A DNA stretch of 64,000 nt from Nocardioides ochotonae (GCF_011420305.2 NZ_CP061769.1:2901001-2965000), one strand, 5' to 3'. Positions 50,066 to 58,756 are shown, counted from the first letter of the stretch. Numbers and translations are program-made. The notes: a model not told the origin generated them from the sequence alone.

Positions 50066-50448
50066 GCGAGGCGTCCCTGCGGTTCACCGTGTCCGCGGCC
50101 GACACCGCCGCCGCGCTGGGCTCCGGCACCCTGCCGGTCCTGGCCACCCCGCGCCTGCTGGCCTGGCTCGAAGCCGCCACCTGCGCGGCACTCGACCCCA
50201 CGCTGCCGGAGGGCGCGGCCTCGGTCGGCACCCGGGTCGCGGTCGAGCACCGCGCGCCCAGCCCGGTCGGCCAGGAGCTCGAGGTGACCGCCTCCTCGTC
50301 GTACGCCGACGGGCGCCTGCACCGCTTCACCGTCGCGGCCCGCCACGTCCTCGGCGACCGGCCGGGCGCCGTCGTGGCGAGCGGTGAGATCACCCGCGTG
50401 GTGGTCGACGCGGCCCGATTCCTGACCCGGATTTCTCCTGCGTCCTGA
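50062..50448 (+). CDS. Hotdog-fold thioesterase family protein (FlK-like)
   Basis: 128 residues from GTG 50062. LATPRLLAWLEAATCAAL, GTRVAVEHRAPSPVGQELEV and FTVAARHVLGDRPGAVVASG match the thioesterase FlK-like family, homologues of fluoroacetyl-CoA thioesterase. The Thr/Glu/His catalytic triad of FlK is only partly recognisable (E in the helix, H in VEHRAP). It may hydrolyse an acyl-CoA; the substrate is unknown. Coupled to the GNAT gene by a GTGA overlap. Confidence 0.8.
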   Translation: MSEASLRFTVSAADTAAALGSGTLPVLATPRLLAWLEAATCAALDPTLPEGAASVGTRVAVEHRAPSPVGQELEVTASSSYADGRLHRFTVAARHVLGDRPGAVVASGEITRVVVDAARFLTRISPAS

Positions 50449-50520
50449 CATTTGGGAGGATGCTCCGTGGCCCGCCGGACATCCGTTGCAGGGTCGACGT
50501 CGATTCCGCAGGAGGACACC

Positions 50521-50595
50521 ATGGGCAAGACCGGCCGCAAGCGCCGCGCTCGCAAGAAGAAGGGCGCGAACCACGGCAAGCGCCCCAACGCCTGA
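50521..50595 (+). CDS. 24-residue basic ribosomal protein, bL37-like
   Basis: A tiny gene: ATG with GGAGG 6 bases upstream, 24 residues, TGA. The peptide is nearly all Lys, Arg and Gly (MGKTGRKRRARKKKG, then ANHGKRPNA). The ANHGKRPNA tail is the mark of a conserved actinobacterial peptide identified as ribosomal protein bL37 in mycobacterial 50S structures. It should bind rRNA. The size, SD and terminator 18 bases later make it a genuine free-standing gene. Confidence 0.85.
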   Translation: MGKTGRKRRARKKKGANHGKRPNA

Positions 50596-50613
50596 GCGCA
50601 GGTAACAAGCACT

Positions 50614-50642
50614 GAACCCCCGAGCCACCAGGCCGGGGGTTC
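50614..50642 (+). terminator. Hairpin after the bL37-like gene
   Basis: GAACCCCC (50614-50621) pairs with GGGGGTTC (50635-50642), extended by AGCA/TGCT outside, then CTTT. It also separates the gene from the convergent siderophore operon. Confidence 0.75.
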
Positions 50643-50660
50643 GCTGCTTTGCGGGCCCGC

Positions 50661-51440
50661 TCAGTAGCCGGCGGTCGGAACCACCATCGGGGTCCCGGCG
50701 ACCGGGTCCGGGACCACCACGCAGGGCAGCCCGAAGACGTGCTCGACCAGCGCGGCGTCCATGATCTCGGCGGGCGCCCCCTGCGCCACGATCCGGCCGT
50801 CCTTCATCGCAACCAGGTGGTCGGCGTAGCGGCAGGCCTGGTTGAGATCGTGCAGCACCGTCACGATCGTGCGCCCCTCGTCGCGCAACCGGGCCAGCAG
50901 GCCGAGCAGCTCGTACTGGTGCGCCACGTCGAGGAACGTCGTCGGCTCGTCGAGCAGGAGGTACGACGACTCCTGCGCCAGCACCATCGCGATCCAGACC
51001 CGCTGGGCCTGCCCGCCCGAGAGCTCCTCGACGGTCCGGGTGGCCAGCCCGGTCACCCCGGCGGCCGCCATCGCGCGGTCCACGGCCGCCTCGTCGGCCT
51101 CGGTCCAGGTGCCCAGCAACGACTGGTGCGGGTAGCGCCCCCGGCGTACCAGCTGGGCGACCCGGATCCCCTCCACCGGCACCAGGCCCTGCGGGAGGAA
51201 CCCGAGCTCGCGCGCCACCGCCTTGGCGCGCAGGGTGGCCAGGTCGCGGCCGTCCAGGACGACCCGCCCGGACGCCGGCGCCAGCAGGCGGACCAGCGCC
51301 CGCAGCAGCGTCGACTTGCCGCAGGCGTTGGCTCCCACGATCGCGGTGAAGGCCCGGTCGGGCACGGCGAGGTCGAGACCGGTGGAGATGGTCCGCTCGC
51401 CGTAGGCGAGGGTCAGGGCATCGGCGACCAGGCGGGTCAT
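50661..51440 (-). CDS. Ferric-siderophore ABC transporter, ATP-binding protein
   Basis: 259 residues. Walker A GANACGKST, Q-loop FLPQG, signature LSGGQAQRVWIAMVLAQ, Walker B YLLLDEPTTFLD and the switch His in VLHDLN. The FepC/FecE subfamily is clear from 'TTFLDVAHQYELL'. It powers uptake through the two FecCD permeases encoded upstream. It is the last gene of the operon and overlaps the preceding one by 4 bases. Confidence 0.96.
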   Translation of the reverse strand: MTRLVADALTLAYGERTISTGLDLAVPDRAFTAIVGANACGKSTLLRALVRLLAPASGRVVLDGRDLATLRAKAVARELGFLPQGLVPVEGIRVAQLVRRGRYPHQSLLGTWTEADEAAVDRAMAAAGVTGLATRTVEELSGGQAQRVWIAMVLAQESSYLLLDEPTTFLDVAHQYELLGLLARLRDEGRTIVTVLHDLNQACRYADHLVAMKDGRIVAQGAPAEIMDAALVEHVFGLPCVVVPDPVAGTPMVVPTAGY

Positions 51441-52462
51441 CGCTTCACTTCCTTCAGCAGCAGCCAGATGAGGTAGGCCCCGCCGACCGCGGTGGTCACG
51501 ACACCCACCGGGAGCGCCACGGGTGCGAGCAGGACCTGGGCGATCAGATCGGAGGCGGACAGCAGCACGGCCCCGGTGAGCGCCGCCGGCAGCAGCGGCA
51601 CCCCGGCGGCGCCGGCGAGCCGGCGGCCGACCTGCGGCGCGGCGAGCGCCACGAAGACGATCGGCCCGGCCACCGCGGTCACGGTGGCCGTGCAGCCGAC
51701 GCCGACGGCGATCAGCAGCAGCCGCAGCGGGCCGAGCCGCACGCCGGTGGTGACCGCGAGCTCCTCCCCCAGCGCCGACTGGTGCAGCGCCCGGGCGGCG
51801 CCCACGAGCACCACGGCGAGCGCCCCCAGCACGAGGAACGGCAGCCGCACCTCGCCCCAGTCCAGGCCGTTGAGGGAGCCGGCGCTCCAGCCGGCGGCGA
51901 CGATCGCGACGTCGAGCTCGGCGCGCAGCACCAGCCAGGCGTTCACGGCGGTGAGCATCGCGTTGACGGCGATGCCGATGACGACCAGCCGCAGGCCGCT
52001 GAACCCGGCGCGGATCGAGAGCAGGTAGATCACCGCGGCGGTGGCCAGGCCGGCGACGACCGAGCCGGCGGCGAGCTGGGCCGCGCTGCCGCCGAGGACG
52101 GTGATCACCAGCAGCGCCCCGGTGTAGGCGCCCGCGTCCAGCCCGATCACGTCCGGGCTGCCGAGCGGGTTGCGGGTGAGGTTCTGGAAGATCGCGCCGG
52201 CCAGCCCGAGCGCCGCGCCGAGCACGAGCCCGGCGACCACCCGGGGCGCCCGCCACTCGGTGACCACCACCGATCGCGGCCCGTCGCCGGTCAGCGCGGC
52301 CCACACCTCACCGGGCGGGTCCCAGCCGGTGCCCCGCGAGAGACCGAGGAAGGCCAGGCCGGCGGCGACCAGCACGAGCAGCAGGCAGGCCAGCGCGCCG
52401 CGCCGTTCGACGAGCAGCACCCGGCCGCCCAGCGGCACCCGCAGCGTCGCCCCCGCGCTCAC
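51437..52462 (-). CDS. FecCD-family siderophore permease (second subunit)
   Basis: 341 residues from GTG 52462, about nine to ten membrane helices. WRAPRVVAGLVLGAALGLAG, FQNLTRNPLGSPDVIGLDAG and the coupling-helix region FVALAAPQVGRRLAG are the FecCD signatures. The GTG overlaps the stop of the upstream permease (GTGA). Confidence 0.95.
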   Translation of the reverse strand: MSAGATLRVPLGGRVLLVERRGALACLLLVLVAAGLAFLGLSRGTGWDPPGEVWAALTGDGPRSVVVTEWRAPRVVAGLVLGAALGLAGAIFQNLTRNPLGSPDVIGLDAGAYTGALLVITVLGGSAAQLAAGSVVAGLATAAVIYLLSIRAGFSGLRLVVIGIAVNAMLTAVNAWLVLRAELDVAIVAAGWSAGSLNGLDWGEVRLPFLVLGALAVVLVGAARALHQSALGEELAVTTGVRLGPLRLLLIAVGVGCTATVTAVAGPIVFVALAAPQVGRRLAGAAGVPLLPAALTGAVLLSASDLIAQVLLAPVALPVGVVTTAVGGAYLIWLLLKEVKR

Positions 52463-53478
52463 AGCGCCACCGTTCCGTAGCGGCGCACGACCCAGATCAG
52501 CACCGGCGCACCGAGGAAGGCCGTCACGATCGCGACCGGCACCTCCCCGGTGGGCAGCAGCAGCCGGCCGAGCACGTCGGCCGCGAGCAGCAGCGCCGGA
52601 CCGAGCAGCAGGCTGAAGCCGAGCAGCCAGGGCACCGAGCCCCGGGCCAGCCGGCGTGCCACGTGCGGGACGATCAGCCCGACGAACGCGATCGGACCGG
52701 CCACCGCGGTGGCTGCGCCGGCCAGCACCGTCACCAGCACCACGACCAGCACCCGGGTGCGCACCACGTGCGCCCCCAGGGCGTGCGCGACGTGCTCGCC
52801 GAGCGCGAGCGCGTCCAGCGGGCGCGAGAGCAGCAGCGCGCCGACGAGCGCGACGACCACGACCAGCACCGGCAGGGTGAGCGGGGTCTGCTCGCGCCCG
52901 GCCAGCGACCCGACCGCCCAGAACCGGTAGTTGTCGAAGACCTCGGGGCGCAGCAGCCGGATCCCCAGCGAGAGCCCGGCGAGCACCGAGCTCAGCGCGA
53001 CCCCGGCCAGCAGCAGCCGCACCGGGGAGTCGCGCCCCACGGCGTACACCGCGACGGTGGCGAGCAGCGCGCCGACGAGTGCGGCCGCCAGCTGCGCGAC
53101 CTGGGAGTCGGACTGCCACAGCGCCTGGGCGAGGACGATCGCGAACCCGGCCCCGGCGGTGACGCCGAGGATGCCCGGCTCCGCGAGCGGGTTGCGGGTC
53201 AGCGTCTGGATCAGCGCCCCGGCGGTGGCCAGCGCGGCACCGACGACCACCGCGAGCAGGGTGCGCGGCAGCCGGATGTCCCGCACCACGACGTGGTCGT
53301 CGGTGCCGGCGAAGTCGAGGAGCGCGCGCAGCACCTCGACGGGCGCGATGCTGCGCGTCCCGACGCAGATGCTCGCGACGCCGAGCAGCAGGACGGCCAG
53401 GGCAGCAGCGGCGAGCAGTACGCCGCGGCGTGCGCCCTCCCCGCCCGCCTGCGCCGGCCGGCGGGCGAGCTCAGTCAT
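52459..53478 (-). CDS. FecCD-family siderophore permease (first subunit)
   Basis: 339 residues from ATG 53478, overlapping the siderophore-interacting protein gene by 8 bases. Membrane helices throughout; RLPRTLLAVVVGAALATAGA, TLTRNPLAEPGILGVTAGAG and FVGLIVPHVARRL are the FecCD motifs. Pairs with the other permease to form the channel. Confidence 0.95.
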   Translation of the reverse strand: MTELARRPAQAGGEGARRGVLLAAAALAVLLLGVASICVGTRSIAPVEVLRALLDFAGTDDHVVVRDIRLPRTLLAVVVGAALATAGALIQTLTRNPLAEPGILGVTAGAGFAIVLAQALWQSDSQVAQLAAALVGALLATVAVYAVGRDSPVRLLLAGVALSSVLAGLSLGIRLLRPEVFDNYRFWAVGSLAGREQTPLTLPVLVVVVALVGALLLSRPLDALALGEHVAHALGAHVVRTRVLVVVLVTVLAGAATAVAGPIAFVGLIVPHVARRLARGSVPWLLGFSLLLGPALLLAADVLGRLLLPTGEVPVAIVTAFLGAPVLIWVVRRYGTVAL

Positions 53479-54286
53479 CGAGTCCGGCGACCCCGCGCTT
53501 CCAGTAGCCGGTGACCATGCTCTCTGCGCAGTGCTCACGGGCCCAGGCGCGCAGCGTCTTGACGTCGCCGGCCTCACCGGCGGCGAAGAGGAAGGTGCGG
53601 CCAAGGGGCAGCGTCAGGGCGGCCACCGCCTCGGCCAGGCGCGAGCCCTCCCCACGGTCCAGCCAGGTCACCTCGACGCCCGGCCGCGACGCCAGCGGGT
53701 AGTCGCGGTCGGCCGCATGGTCGGTGTCGATGAGCACGTGGGCCGACACGTCGGCCGGGGACTCCTCGAGCCAGCGCGCCAGCGCGGGCAGGCCGGTGGT
53801 GTCGACGGCCAGCACGTGGTGGTCGAAGCCCGTGGGCCAGACCTTCGCGCCGGGCGGGCCCGCGATCACGACCTCCTCGCCCACGGCGACCGCGGCGGCC
53901 CAGTCAGCGGCGAGGCCGCCCGGGTGCACGACGAAGTCGAGGTCGATCTCGTGGCGCGCCGGGTCGTGGCGCCGCACGGTGTACTTGCGCGTCGGCGGCA
54001 CCGGGCGCACCCAGTCCAGGCTGTCCTCGTCGTTGGGCACCGGGTCGTTGCGGGTGCCGTCGGGGAAGGCGAAGACCACCTTGACGTGATCGTCGGCCTG
54101 GTAGGTGTGGAAGCCCTCGAGCTCGGGGCCGGACAGGGTCAGGCGCACCATCGTCTCGGTGACCTGCTCGCGCGCGGCGACGCGCACGCGGCGTACCCCG
54201 ATCGGGTAGCCGACCCGGGCGATGCCGGTGCCGGTGCGCTGGTGCAGGGCGACCCGGGTGCCCGGCTCGGAGCGGTCGATCGACAT
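53471..54286 (-). CDS. Siderophore-interacting protein (FAD ferric reductase, ViuB family)
   Basis: 271 residues. FAD-binding domain (~30-150) with RKYTVRRHDPARHEIDLDFV, i.e. the R-x-Y-T flavin motif, and HPGGLAADWAA. The C-terminal SIP domain follows (VLAVDTTGLPALARWLEE, FLFAAGEAGDVKTLRAW). These cytoplasmic proteins reduce ferric siderophores with NAD(P)H or ferredoxin to release iron. Lies between the binding protein and permease genes. Confidence 0.94.
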   Translation of the reverse strand: MSIDRSEPGTRVALHQRTGTGIARVGYPIGVRRVRVAAREQVTETMVRLTLSGPELEGFHTYQADDHVKVVFAFPDGTRNDPVPNDEDSLDWVRPVPPTRKYTVRRHDPARHEIDLDFVVHPGGLAADWAAAVAVGEEVVIAGPPGAKVWPTGFDHHVLAVDTTGLPALARWLEESPADVSAHVLIDTDHAADRDYPLASRPGVEVTWLDRGEGSRLAEAVAALTLPLGRTFLFAAGEAGDVKTLRAWAREHCAESMVTGYWKRGVAGLDD

Positions 54287-54294
54287 CGGTGCGC

Positions 54295-55308
54295 TCAGCC
54301 GGCCAGCAGCGGCGCGAGCACGGAGTCGAGCTCGTCGAGGGTGCGCAGCGCGGTGCCGTACGTCGAGGCCTCGGTGAAGCGGACGCCGATCGCGCGGTCC
54401 GCCTTGACCGCCGGGAGGCTCTTCCACAGCGGGGAGTCGAGCACGTACTTCACCGCGGCGGAGGGCTTGCCGTCGTCCTCGAGGGAGTAGGTGATGACGT
54501 CGACGTCGCCGAAGCTCTCCGGGAGCTCCTCGATCGAGGGGTACTCCGAGACGTCACCGGCGCCGCCGGTCTTCTTGGCGACCTCGCCGGGGTAGCTCGC
54601 GCCGATGTCCTCGGCGATGTTGGGGCCCCACGACCCGGCGTACTCACGCATGAAGGAGCCCGCGCTGGTATCGCCGTAGGCGCCGAGGTGGCCGAAGGTC
54701 GCGGACTCCAGGAGGTCGGCGTACTTCTCGCTGAGCTCGGCGGCGCGCGCCTCGTAGGCGTCGCGGGCCTCCTCCCAGGCGTCCAGCTCGCCGGCTGCAT
54801 CGAGGTGGCGACGGCTCAGCTCGCGCCAGCCGGAGGGCAGGGCCGGGCCGATCGCGGCGACCGGCGCGATGGACTCGAGGCGCTCCAGGTCGATGTCGAC
54901 CAGCGCGGGCGCGGGGACGCCGATGATGATCAGGTCCGGCTCGGCCTCGGCGATCGCCTCGTAGTTGGTGGAGTCGGCGGTCTCGCCGGCGACCTTGGTG
55001 AGCGACTCGTAGGTCGCCAGGTCCTCCTCGCTCATCAGGTTCGTCCCGCGCTCCCAGCTGGAGATGCCCACCAGCTCGGCCTCCGCCTCGATCAGGCTCG
55101 GCACGGCGTAGCCGGTGGCCACGATGCGCTGCGGGTCGGCCGGGATCTCGACCTCGCCGTTGTCGGCGCTGAAGACCCGGGTCTCACCCGCCGAGTCGTC
55201 GACCCCTGCCTCGGCGCCATCGCCGCCGCAGGCGGTGAGGGCCAGCGCCAGGGCCGTGGCACCGGCGAGGACCGAGAGGGACGGACGGGCGAACGGGCGC
55301 GAGCGCAT
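54295..55308 (-). CDS. Ferric-siderophore-binding lipoprotein
   Basis: 337 residues. Signal peptide with lipobox LALTACGGDG. Helical-backbone binding protein (FecB/FepB type): PQRIVATGYAVPSLIEAEAE, EAEPDLIIIGVP, and VLDSPLWKSLPAVKADRA. It captures the iron-siderophore outside the cell for the permeases. It is the first gene of the five-gene operon, with the iron box 41 bases upstream. Confidence 0.95.
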   Translation of the reverse strand: MRSRPFARPSLSVLAGATALALALTACGGDGAEAGVDDSAGETRVFSADNGEVEIPADPQRIVATGYAVPSLIEAEAELVGISSWERGTNLMSEEDLATYESLTKVAGETADSTNYEAIAEAEPDLIIIGVPAPALVDIDLERLESIAPVAAIGPALPSGWRELSRRHLDAAGELDAWEEARDAYEARAAELSEKYADLLESATFGHLGAYGDTSAGSFMREYAGSWGPNIAEDIGASYPGEVAKKTGGAGDVSEYPSIEELPESFGDVDVITYSLEDDGKPSAAVKYVLDSPLWKSLPAVKADRAIGVRFTEASTYGTALRTLDELDSVLAPLLAG

Positions 55309-55349
55309 GGAGCTCCTTCGAAGATTCTGGAACGGCGTCCCGAGAGGAC

Positions 55350-55368
55350 GAAGGTAAGGCTAGCCTTA
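55350..55368. promoter_or_regulatory. DtxR/IdeR-type iron box of the siderophore operon
   Basis: GAAGGTAAGGCTAGCCTTA matches TWAGGTTAGSCTAACCTWA at 16 of 19 positions and contains the perfect palindrome TAAGGCTAGCCTTA (55355-55368). It lies between the binding-protein gene (start 55308, minus) and the AraC regulator (start 55404, plus), so it could repress both when iron is plentiful. Confidence 0.8.
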
Positions 55369-55403
55369 GCGCCGTGCAGTCGATATCGCCCGGAGGACAG
55401 CCC

Positions 55404-56207
55404 GTGCCGTTCGCAGGACATCTCGACGCGATCGTCGAGGAGTACGGCTACGGGATCGGCCCGCCGACCGGGATGGTGGTGCTGCGCTACCGCCGCGCGG
55501 AGGGGCTCACGGTCGCCGACACCCGCGACGACCACCTGCACTGGCTCTACGTGAGCCCGGACGGCGTCCTGTGCGTACGCCGCGGCGGCGCCACCACCTA
55601 CCTCGCGCCCGGCACCGGCTTCTGGGCGACCCGCGGGCACGTGCACCAGATCGCCTCACTGTCGGCCGCCTGCGTGCTGCGCGTGGGCCTGCGCGAGGCG
55701 CCGCCCGCGCTCGACGACCTCGGAGCGGCACCGGTGGAGGTGCCGGCCGCCGTCCTGAGCGCGCTGCTCGACGTGGCGCGCCCCGGCGTCAGCGAGGAGG
55801 CGGGGTTGGCGGCGCGCGCGGTCCTGATGGCCGGCGTCGGTACCGGCGGCGTGGTCGCGCCGCACGAGGCGCGCGGCGTCGCGATCGGCAGCGGACTGGG
55901 CGCCGGCTACGCGCGTCGGGTCGCGGCCGCGCTGAGCGCCGACCCTGCCGACGACACCACGCTGCAGGAGTGGGCCGACCGGCTGCACATCAGCGCGAAG
56001 ACCCTGCAGCGCGACTTCACCCGCGAGTTCGCCACGTCGTACACCGAGTGGCGCTCGCGGCTGCGGCTCCAGGCCGCGCGCGCCCTGCTCCGCACGCTGC
56101 CGGTCAACGAGACCGCGCACCGGGTCGGCTACGCGAGCGCGTCGGCGTTCGTGGGGGCGTTCACCCGCGAGTTCGGCGAGACGCCGGGCCAGTGGGCCCG
56201 GCGCTGA
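55404..56207 (+). CDS. AraC family transcription regulator
   Basis: 267 residues from GTG 55404, chosen because GGAGGA lies 6-7 bases upstream (a GTG at 55374 lacks an SD). An N-terminal cupin-like ligand domain (~1-110) is followed by a C-terminal AraC double HTH: LQEWADRLHISAKTLQRDF and ETAHRVGYASASAFVGAF ending REFGETPGQW. AraC regulators beside siderophore uptake genes often sense the ferric siderophore and activate its uptake genes; this is the likely role. Confidence 0.9.
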   Translation: MPFAGHLDAIVEEYGYGIGPPTGMVVLRYRRAEGLTVADTRDDHLHWLYVSPDGVLCVRRGGATTYLAPGTGFWATRGHVHQIASLSAACVLRVGLREAPPALDDLGAAPVEVPAAVLSALLDVARPGVSEEAGLAARAVLMAGVGTGGVVAPHEARGVAIGSGLGAGYARRVAAALSADPADDTTLQEWADRLHISAKTLQRDFTREFATSYTEWRSRLRLQAARALLRTLPVNETAHRVGYASASAFVGAFTREFGETPGQWARR

Positions 56208-56213
56208 GGGCGC

Positions 56214-56507
56214 TCAGCCCTCGGTGATGCGGACCTGAACCTCGCGCAGCCGGAAGACCACCCGGTCGCGCAGCTCCTGAGGGGCCGCCTCGGAGCAGGA
56301 CCGGGCGACGACCGACTTCACCGTGCGCTGGAGGTCGTACTTCTCCAGGCAGGGGTTGCAGGTGTCGAGGTGCACGCGGACCGCGTCGCAGTCGGCCTCG
56401 GCCAGCTCGTTGTCGATGAAGTACACGATCTGCTCGAGGTAGTCGGCACACTCGGTGGCCGACGGCTCACCGGCGGGGGCCGTGTCGTCGGGCTGCTGCT
56501 CGGCCAT
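56214..56507 (-). CDS. rsrA: Zinc anti-sigma factor RsrA/RshA type
   Basis: 97 residues from ATG 56507 (GTG one codon earlier possible). ZAS motif HLDTCNPC (H-x3-C-x2-C) with further Cys at TECADYL, EADCDAV and VARSCSEA. In the reduced state it binds zinc and holds SigR; disulfide stress releases the sigma factor. The start overlaps the sigR stop (TGATG), which ensures equal synthesis. Confidence 0.94.
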   Translation of the reverse strand: MAEQQPDDTAPAGEPSATECADYLEQIVYFIDNELAEADCDAVRVHLDTCNPCLEKYDLQRTVKSVVARSCSEAAPQELRDRVVFRLREVQVRITEG

Positions 56508-57169
56508 CACTTGCCCCCTGCCCGCGAGCTGGCGGTGAGCAGGTCGTTGGCCCGCACGTAGTCGGAGAGCATGTCGCGCAGCTGGCGACGCCCCCGATGC
56601 AGACGCGACATCACGGTGCCGATGGGAGTGTCCATGATCTCGGCGATCTCCTTGTAGGCGAATCCCTCGACGTCGGCGAGGTAGACCGCGAGGCGGAACT
56701 CCTCGGGCAGGCGCTGGAGCGCGTCCTTCACCTGCGAGTCGGGAAGGTGCTCGAGCGCCTCCATCTCCGCCGACTTCAGTCCGGTGGAGCTGTGCGACTC
56801 CGCGCGGGCGAGCTGCCAGTCCTCGACGTCCTCGGACATCGACTGCTGCGGCTGACGCTGCTTCTTGCGGTAGGTGTTGATGAAGGTGTTGGTCAGGATC
56901 CGGTACAGCCAGGCCTTCAGGTTGGTCCCGGGCCGGAACTGGTGGAAGGAGGAGTACGCCTTCGCGAAGGTCTCCTGGACCAGGTCCTCGGCGTCGGCCG
57001 GGTTGCGCGTCATGCGCATGGCCGCGGAGTACAGCGGGTCCAGGAACGGCAGCGCGTCGCGCTCGAAGCGGGCGACGCGCTCGCCCTCGGTCTCGGTCGC
57101 CGGGTCGACAGGGGTCTCTGCAGTGGCCTGCATGGCCTCCTCGAGGCCGGGCTCGGTGATATCAGTCAT
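56507..57169 (-). CDS. sigR: ECF sigma factor SigR/SigH (thiol-oxidative stress)
   Basis: 220 residues from ATG 57169. Region 2: [41 protein letters not shown]; region 4: [20 protein letters not shown] then [20 protein letters not shown]. Directs transcription of thioredoxin, mycothiol and protease genes upon disulfide stress. A canonical SigR promoter 58 bases upstream indicates autoregulation. The frame continues upstream ([12 protein letters not shown]...), so a longer isoform like Streptomyces SigR' cannot be excluded. Confidence 0.95.
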   Translation of the reverse strand: MTDITEPGLEEAMQATAETPVDPATETEGERVARFERDALPFLDPLYSAAMRMTRNPADAEDLVQETFAKAYSSFHQFRPGTNLKAWLYRILTNTFINTYRKKQRQPQQSMSEDVEDWQLARAESHSSTGLKSAEMEALEHLPDSQVKDALQRLPEEFRLAVYLADVEGFAYKEIAEIMDTPIGTVMSRLHRGRRQLRDMLSDYVRANDLLTASSRAGGK

Positions 57170-57226
57170 CACGTCCCAGCGTACGCCGCCGACGGGCGCT
57201 TCCATCAGTACCGTCACGCAGTCGAG

Positions 57227-57252
57227 AACGTCGCGCGACGCCCCGTCATTCC
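57227..57252 (-). promoter_or_regulatory. SigR-dependent promoter of sigR
   Basis: On the minus strand GGAAT (57252-57248), exactly 18 bases, then GTT (57229-57227). This is the SigR/SigH consensus GGAAT-N18/19-GTT. The start codon of sigR is 57 bases downstream. Confidence 0.8.
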
Positions 57253-57302
57253 CGGCGCGATCCCGCGCTGGTCCGGGGGTGTCGGGAGGCCTCGTGGCAT
57301 GC

Positions 57303-57364
57303 GTTGGTCGAGCGCGACCCGTTGGTCGAGCGGAGGCTCCGCTGGTCGAGCTTGTCCAGACCCC
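57303..57364 (+). repeat. Three GTTGGTCGAGC-type repeats upstream of the DUF222-HNH gene
   Basis: GTTGGTCGAGC at 57303 and 57321, and GCTGGTCGAGC at 57341, about 18-20 bases apart. The last copy, 57341-57363, matches the reverse complement of 58875-58897 at 21 of 23 positions. Similar GGTCGAGC elements are scattered in Nocardioides genomes (from memory). Confidence 0.85.
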
Positions 57365-57426
57365 AGAACGAACGAGCCTCGTCCCCGACGTTTCTTTACT
57401 CCACAATCCCAGCTCGCCTCTAGGCA

Positions 57427-57442
57427 TCGAACGCGCGTTCGA
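57427..57442. promoter_or_regulatory. LexA (SOS) box of the DUF222-HNH gene
   Basis: TCGAACGCGCGTTCGA, a perfect 16-base palindrome identical to the mycobacterial SOS box TCGAAC-N4-GTTCGA, 12 bases before the ATG. Confidence 0.9.
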
Positions 57443-57443
57443 G

Positions 57444-57449
57444 TAAAAT
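57444..57449 (+). promoter_or_regulatory. Candidate -10 box, leaderless start
   Basis: TAAAAT lies 5 bases before the ATG at 57455, so transcription should begin at or next to the start codon. The LexA box sits directly upstream, where it would block polymerase. No -35 consensus is clear. Confidence 0.55.
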
Positions 57450-57454
57450 GAGGC

Positions 57455-58756
57455 ATGGCCGACCACGAGCTCCCCGACTGCGACACCCCAGCCGCCGTGC
57501 TGGCGTTCGCGCAGGAGCAGCGGGCCGTGGTCCAGCGGGGCGAGGTGCTGATCCTGGAGGCCGCCCTGGTGTGGGCGGCGATGCACCCGGAGGAGACGGT
57601 CGCCGACACGACGCCGACGCCCGGACTGGTGTTCGGTGAGCTCGCGGTCCCGCTGGCCGGTGAGGGCACTCCGCTTGTCGCGGAGTTCGCCCCCATGGAG
57701 TTCGGCGCCGCGCTCGGCATGTCCACCGACGCCGCCCGAGGCCTCGTCGGTGATGCCCTCGAGCTGGCGCACCGGCTGCCGCGGATCTTCAAGCGCGTCC
57801 GCGCCGGCGAGGTGCCCGCCTGGAAGGGCCGCCGGATCGCGCAGCTGACCACCACCCTCCCCCTCGACGGCGCCGAGTTCGTCGACCGCCAGCTCGCCGC
57901 GACCGTCGACAAGATCGGGTGGGCAGCGATCGGGCGGCTCGTCGACCGAGCGCGGGTGATGTTCGACCCCGAGGGCGCCGAGAAGGATCGCCGCGAGGCC
58001 GCCGACGGCCGACGCTTCGACATCCACGCTCGCGAAGCGACCCACGACGGCACCGTGCACGTGGAGGGTGTCCTCGACCTCGCCGACGCCCTCGACCTGG
58101 ATACCGCGATCCGCCACGGCGCAGAGGAACTGGCCGCACTTGGGTCCCCCGAGTCCTTGGACGTGCGCCGCTCGATGGCGGCCGGTGAGCTCGCTCGACG
58201 ACAGTTGACCTTCGACCTGCGCGCCGAGGCGGGCGGGGACGCCGCCTCGGTCATCAAGCCACGCCAGGTCGTCATCCACGTCCACCTGTCCGCCGCCGCG
58301 ATCAGCCGCGACGAAGCCGGCATCGCCCACGTCGAGGAGACCCGCTCCATCGTCTCCACCGAGCAGGTCCGCGGCTGGTGCCGTGGCGACGCCCAGGTCG
58401 TCATCAAGCCGGTCATCGACCTCGAGGCCCACCACCACACCGACGCCTACGCGATCCCCGACAAGCTCACCGAGCAGACCCGCCTCGCCCAACCGGTGTG
58501 CGCCTTCCCGTGGTGCGAACGCCCCGCCCGCCGCTGCGACACCGACCACGTCACCGCACACGGCACGGGCGGTCCGACCTGCAGCTGCAATCTTGCGCCG
58601 CTCTGTCGCCGCCATCACCGGGCCAAGACCCACACGGGTTGGACCTACGACAAGACCGACGCGGCGACGTACCTCTGGCGATCCCCGCACGGGTTGCACC
58701 TCGTGAAGGACCACGGCGCCACCCACCTCGTCGCTGCACACCCGCCGGAGGAGTAG
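57455..58756 (+). CDS. DUF222-HNH endonuclease protein (13E12 repeat family)
   Basis: 433 residues. DUF222 (~35-300; [48 protein letters not shown]) precedes a C-terminal HNH nuclease motif: [18 protein letters not shown] then [18 protein letters not shown], with zinc-binding CxxC pairs and the DH-N-H catalytic residues intact. The family has many near-copies in Mycobacterium and Nocardioides genomes (13E12 REP), with role unsettled. Here the gene has a perfect LexA box, a leaderless-type -10 and inverted repeats on both sides. It was probably acquired or mobile, though codon use looks like the neighbours. It interrupts the sigR-to-SRAP neighbourhood. Confidence 0.93.
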   Translation: MADHELPDCDTPAAVLAFAQEQRAVVQRGEVLILEAALVWAAMHPEETVADTTPTPGLVFGELAVPLAGEGTPLVAEFAPMEFGAALGMSTDAARGLVGDALELAHRLPRIFKRVRAGEVPAWKGRRIAQLTTTLPLDGAEFVDRQLAATVDKIGWAAIGRLVDRARVMFDPEGAEKDRREAADGRRFDIHAREATHDGTVHVEGVLDLADALDLDTAIRHGAEELAALGSPESLDVRRSMAAGELARRQLTFDLRAEAGGDAASVIKPRQVVIHVHLSAAAISRDEAGIAHVEETRSIVSTEQVRGWCRGDAQVVIKPVIDLEAHHHTDAYAIPDKLTEQTRLAQPVCAFPWCERPARRCDTDHVTAHGTGGPTCSCNLAPLCRRHHRAKTHTGWTYDKTDAATYLWRSPHGLHLVKDHGATHLVAAHPPEE

